Source: Bradyrhizobium frederickii
Lineage (GTDB): Bacteria; Pseudomonadota; Alphaproteobacteria; Rhizobiales; Xanthobacteraceae
Direction: 5' to 3'
DNA length: 64,000 bases
Assembly (NCBI RefSeq): GCF_004570865.1
Contig: NZ_SPQS01000002.1
Location: 372,001 to 436,000 of the forward strand
Position numbers and translations under genes: made by a program. Numbering within the stretch: position 1 is the stretch's first letter; every line of letters begins with the position of its first letter. Of this stretch, positions 61,092 through 64,000 are shown piece after piece. Below the pieces are notes generated by a model. That model had not been told where the DNA came from and did no database searches. It saw only the letters and a list, made by a program, of their open reading frames with translations.

Positions 61092-62165
61092 TCAGCTTGC
61101 GATCTTCTCGATCGCCGCCTGATCCAGCCCGAACTTCTTCCCGGCCTCGAGGATTTCCTGCCAGGTGGTCGGATCGACCGGAATGCCTTCGGCGAAGCGC
61201 TTCTGCTTGGTCTCGCGCTCCGGTTCGCCGGCGATTCTGACCTTGTCGACGCCGGGAGCGGGCGGCGAGCCGGTGTGCCAGGCGACGAAACTCTCGACTT
61301 CACGTGCGAGGTTTTCGCCGGTGCCGAGCTTGCCGGGATCGATGACGATCGAGAGCATGCCGTTGAGCACGTTGTACTTGCCGTCGGACGGGCCCTTGAC
61401 CACCTGCCCGCCGGAGAGCGCGCCGCCGAGGATTTCGCAGACCAGCGCGAGCCCCGAGCCCTTGTGCTCGCCGAAGGGAAGGATGGCGCCGTACGGCGGG
61501 ATCACGGTGTAGCGCGGGTTGACGGTGGGCTTGCCCTCATGGTCGATGATGGTGCCGGGCTCCAGCTCGACGCCCTTGTTGTGGGCGACGCGGGTCTTGC
61601 CCTGCGCGATCCTGCTGGTGGCGAAGTCGAGCACGATCGGGTCCTTGCCCCGTCGCGGGATGCCGACGCAGAACGGGTTGGTGCCGTGGCGGGCGTCGCT
61701 GCCGGCCCAGGGCGCCACGATTGGCCGCGAGATCACGTTGACGAAGTGGATCGAGACCAGGCCGTGGTCGATGCACTGTTCGGCCCAGTGGCCGATGCGG
61801 CCGATGTGGTGCGAGTTGGAAAGGCCGACCAGGCAGACGCCGTTTTTCTTGGCGCGCTCGGCCGCCAGTTCCATCGCCTCATGCCCGATCACCTGGCCAT
61901 AGCCGGTGAGGCCGTCGAGCGTGAGCAGCGGGCCGGTGTCGAGCACGATCTTGACGTGCTGGTTCACGGCGAGGCCGCCATTGGTGACGCTCTGGACATA
62001 GCGCGGGATCATGCCGACGCCGTGCGAATCGTGGCCCTTGAGATTGGCTTCGACGAGATTGGTGGCCACGAGCTCGGCTTCGCGGTCCGAGGAGCCGCCG
62101 GCCTTGACGATGGCATGGATGGCACGGGTGAGCGGCTCAGCCTTGATGGTGCGGTAGTCGGCCAT
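61092..62165 (-). CDS. Malate/L-lactate dehydrogenase family oxidoreductase (Ldh2)
   Basis: This 357-residue NAD(P)-dependent enzyme has the family blocks LKGHDSHGVGMIPRYVQSVT, SNSHHIGRIGHWAEQ, RHGTNPFCVGIPR and PFGEHKGSGLALVCEILGGA. The family includes malate, lactate, ureidoglycolate and delta-pyrroline-carboxylate reductases, so substrate is open. It ends the three-gene minus-strand unit that includes a 2-hydroxyacid dehydrogenase and an M20 amidohydrolase. The start ATG 62165 is 11 bases after the upstream stop. Confidence 0.9.
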   Translation of the reverse strand: MADYRTIKAEPLTRAIHAIVKAGGSSDREAELVATNLVEANLKGHDSHGVGMIPRYVQSVTNGGLAVNQHVKIVLDTGPLLTLDGLTGYGQVIGHEAMELAAERAKKNGVCLVGLSNSHHIGRIGHWAEQCIDHGLVSIHFVNVISRPIVAPWAGSDARHGTNPFCVGIPRRGKDPIVLDFATSRIAQGKTRVAHNKGVELEPGTIIDHEGKPTVNPRYTVIPPYGAILPFGEHKGSGLALVCEILGGALSGGQVVKGPSDGKYNVLNGMLSIVIDPGKLGTGENLAREVESFVAWHTGSPPAPGVDKVRIAGEPERETKQKRFAEGIPVDPTTWQEILEAGKKFGLDQAAIEKIAS

Positions 62166-62176
62166 TGTTGTTGCTC

Positions 62177-63088
62177 TTATCCCTTCACGATCCGGCGGCA
62201 GTGCTCCCACGCCGCATGAATGAGGTTCTCGCTCGCTTCCGGCGTGCGGAACGCGGAATGCGCCGACAGCGTCACGTTCGGCAGCTTGGTCAGCGGATGA
62301 TCGCCGGGCAAGGGCTCGGTGTTGAAGACGTCGAGGCCGGCATGGCGGATATGGCCCGACTTCAGCGCCTCGATCATGGCGGCTTCGTCGACGATCGCGG
62401 CGCGCGCGGTGTTGATCAGGATGACGCCGGGCTTCATTTTTCCGATCTTCTCGCGCGTGATCATGCCGCGCGTCTCGTCGTTGAGCAGCAGATGCAGCGA
62501 CACCACGTCGCTCCTCGCCAGCACAGCGTCGAGATCGGTGAATTCGACGCCGGGGCAGCTCTTCGGCGAGCGATTCCAGGCGATCACCTTCATCCCGCTG
62601 CCGGACGCAATGCGCGCGACCTCGGCGGCGATGCCGCCGAAGCCGATCAGCCCGAGCGTCTTGCCGGTGAGCTGCATGCCGTCCTCGCGCAGCCAGTTGC
62701 CGCCGCGCATCTCGCGGTCCATCATCGCGATGACGCGGGCCGACGCCCACATCAGCGCAATCGCGGATTCGGCGACCGCGGTGTCGCCGTAGCCCTTGAT
62801 CAGATGCACCGAGATGCCGAGGTCAGCGAGCTCCTCCGGGTTCATGTAGCTGCGTGCGCCGGTGCCGAGGAACACGACGTGCTTCAGCCCGGCGCATTTC
62901 TTGGCGACCGCGGTCGGCAGCGCGGTGTGGTCGACGATTGCGATCTCGGCACCGTCGAGGATTTCAGGGTATTGCTCCGGCTTGATGTCGGGATCCCGGT
63001 GGATCCGCACCTTGGGATCGCCGGGCTGCTCCAGCCGCTCCATGATCACGGCGAGGGCTTCGTTGGCGTCGACGAAAACTCCGCGCAT
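62177..63088 (-). CDS. D-2-hydroxyacid dehydrogenase family protein
   Basis: This 303-residue NAD-dependent dehydrogenase has nucleotide motif LGLIGFGGIAAEVARI and the catalytic set Arg in INTARAAIVDE, Glu in DVFNTEPLPGDHPL and His in LSAHSAFRTPEA. The phosphoglycerate dehydrogenase-like group uses varied 2-hydroxyacids. It starts at ATG 63088, 12 bases after the amidohydrolase stop, so all three genes form one operon. The combination of two hydroxyacid dehydrogenases and an amidohydrolase points to breakdown of a ureido or N-carbamoyl compound, inferred only. Confidence 0.9.
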   Translation of the reverse strand: MRGVFVDANEALAVIMERLEQPGDPKVRIHRDPDIKPEQYPEILDGAEIAIVDHTALPTAVAKKCAGLKHVVFLGTGARSYMNPEELADLGISVHLIKGYGDTAVAESAIALMWASARVIAMMDREMRGGNWLREDGMQLTGKTLGLIGFGGIAAEVARIASGSGMKVIAWNRSPKSCPGVEFTDLDAVLARSDVVSLHLLLNDETRGMITREKIGKMKPGVILINTARAAIVDEAAMIEALKSGHIRHAGLDVFNTEPLPGDHPLTKLPNVTLSAHSAFRTPEASENLIHAAWEHCRRIVKG

Positions 63089-63100
63089 GGCTCTCTCCGA

Positions 63101-64000
63101 TCAGGACGCGACGCCGGCGATCGCCAGCACGGTATGCATGAGAACGTTGGTACCTGCGGCGCAGTCGCCCTGCGTGGCGTCCTCCAGCTCGTTGTGGCTG
63201 ATGCCGTCCTTGCAGGGTACGAACACCATGGCGGCGGGCATCACGGTGTTGAGGTTGCAGGCGTCGTGGCCGGCGCCGGAGGTGATGCGGCGCGAGGAGT
63301 ATCCGAGCGTCTTCGCCGCGTTCTCCACCGCCGCAATGAGCTTGGGATCGAAATGCGTCGGCGGCTTGCGCCAGACCAGATCGATCTTCACCTCGACCTT
63401 GCGGCGTGCGGCGATCTCGGCGATGGCGGCGCGCAGATCGCGATCGAGCGCGTCCATGATCGCGCCGTCCGCGCTGCGGCAATCCATGGTGAAGGCGATC
63501 TCGCCGGGAATGACGTTGCGCGAGGGGTTGGCGATCACGGCCTCGCCGATCGTGCCGACCGCGTTCGGGCCGTGCTTCTTTGCGATGGCCTCCATCGCCA
63601 ACACGATCTCCGACAGCGTCGCCAGCGCATCGCGGCGCAGCTGCATCGGGGTCGAGCCCGCATGGCTCTCGAAGCCGGAAATCTTGCCGTCATACCACAG
63701 CACGCCCTGGCCGGAATCGACGACGCCGATGGTCTTGCCTTCAGCCTCCAGGATCGGGCCCTGCTCGATGTGCAATTCGACGAAGCAGCCGAGCTTCTGG
63801 AAGCCCACCGGTTTGTCGCCGCGATAACCGATGCTGTCGAGCGCCTGGCCGACGGTGGTGCCCTCGGCGTCCTTGCGCGACAAAATGTCGTCGGTGGTGA
63901 AGTCGCCGACGTAAGCCGCGGAGGCCATCATTGCAGGCGCGAAGCGCGAGCCTTCCTCATTGGTCCAGTTGACGACGCAGATCGGTGCGTCGGTCTCGAT
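63101..64000 (-). CDS. M20 family Zn-dependent hydrolase / N-carbamoyl-amino acid or allantoate amidohydrolase (partial)
   Basis: These 299 residues run to the window edge and lack the N-terminus. VVNWTNEEGSRFAPAMM carries the metal-binding Glu pair of the family. CFVELHIEQGPILEAEGKTI and GVVDSGQGVLWY follow, then the dimerisation domain and DACNLNTVMPAAMVFVPCKD near the end. The family hydrolyses N-carbamoyl amino acids, allantoate or ureidoglycine. The stop at 63101-63103 is 12 bases before the hydroxyacid dehydrogenase start. Confidence 0.9.
   Translation of the reverse strand: METDAPICVVNWTNEEGSRFAPAMMASAAYVGDFTTDDILSRKDAEGTTVGQALDSIGYRGDKPVGFQKLGCFVELHIEQGPILEAEGKTIGVVDSGQGVLWYDGKISGFESHAGSTPMQLRRDALATLSEIVLAMEAIAKKHGPNAVGTIGEAVIANPSRNVIPGEIAFTMDCRSADGAIMDALDRDLRAAIAEIAARRKVEVKIDLVWRKPPTHFDPKLIAAVENAAKTLGYSSRRITSGAGHDACNLNTVMPAAMVFVPCKDGISHNELEDATQGDCAAGTNVLMHTVLAIAGVAS

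Overview
The window reads as chromosomal DNA of a GC-rich alphaproteobacterium, most likely Bradyrhizobium or a close relative. The pointers are a fused P450-reductase of the CYP102 (BM3) type, AapJ/AapQ/AapM-like amino-acid transporters, a PaaX-controlled phenylacetate operon, phasin and PHA synthase genes, and several families of long intergenic palindromes typical of that group. I placed the genus from family recognition, not from a database match. No rRNA, tRNA, CRISPR array, insertion sequence or phage gene was seen. Genes are dense and commonly joined by ATGA/TGATG overlaps.

Layout. 1-5389: end of an unknown gene, then a TetR regulator with a palindromic operator and the RND efflux adaptor and pump it probably controls, closed by a strong terminator. 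5488-7489: a broken histidine kinase gene followed by its intact response regulator and a second receiver fused to a class III cyclase. 7499-8242: an unrecognised conserved protein, possibly a deaminase. 8359-22242 (minus): a 12-gene block with two complete Opp/Dpp-type peptide ABC importers on either side of a cytoplasmic-type gamma-glutamyltransferase and a DUF1028 protein.

22546-34053: a lipid and storage region with DUF6489, alpha/beta hydrolases, a wax ester synthase/DGAT, an epoxide hydrolase, the P450-reductase fusion, a class III-type PHA synthase with a very short PhaE-like partner, an acetyltransferase and a phasin. 34272-36529: a DUF445 membrane protein and a second alpha/beta hydrolase paralogous to the one at 22803. 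36628-43288: paaX and the paaABCDE-paaI-paaK genes for activation and epoxidation of phenylacetyl-CoA.

43467-49873: a quinone oxidoreductase, a YeeE/YedE sulfur transporter, a hydrolase-OsmC fusion, a sulfite-oxidase-like enzyme, a class I P450 with its ferredoxin, and a divergent TetR regulator. 49971-56396: an Asp/Glu racemase homologue, an AapJ-like binding protein, a class III aminotransferase and an RpiR regulator, divergent from AapQ/AapM-like permeases with no ATPase gene beside them. 56545-64000: amidase, SDR, tartrate dehydrogenase-like enzyme, SUFU-domain protein, an Ldh2-type dehydrogenase, a 2-hydroxyacid dehydrogenase and the end of an M20 amidohydrolase.

Palindromic repeats of five families sit between genes, two of them inside operons.
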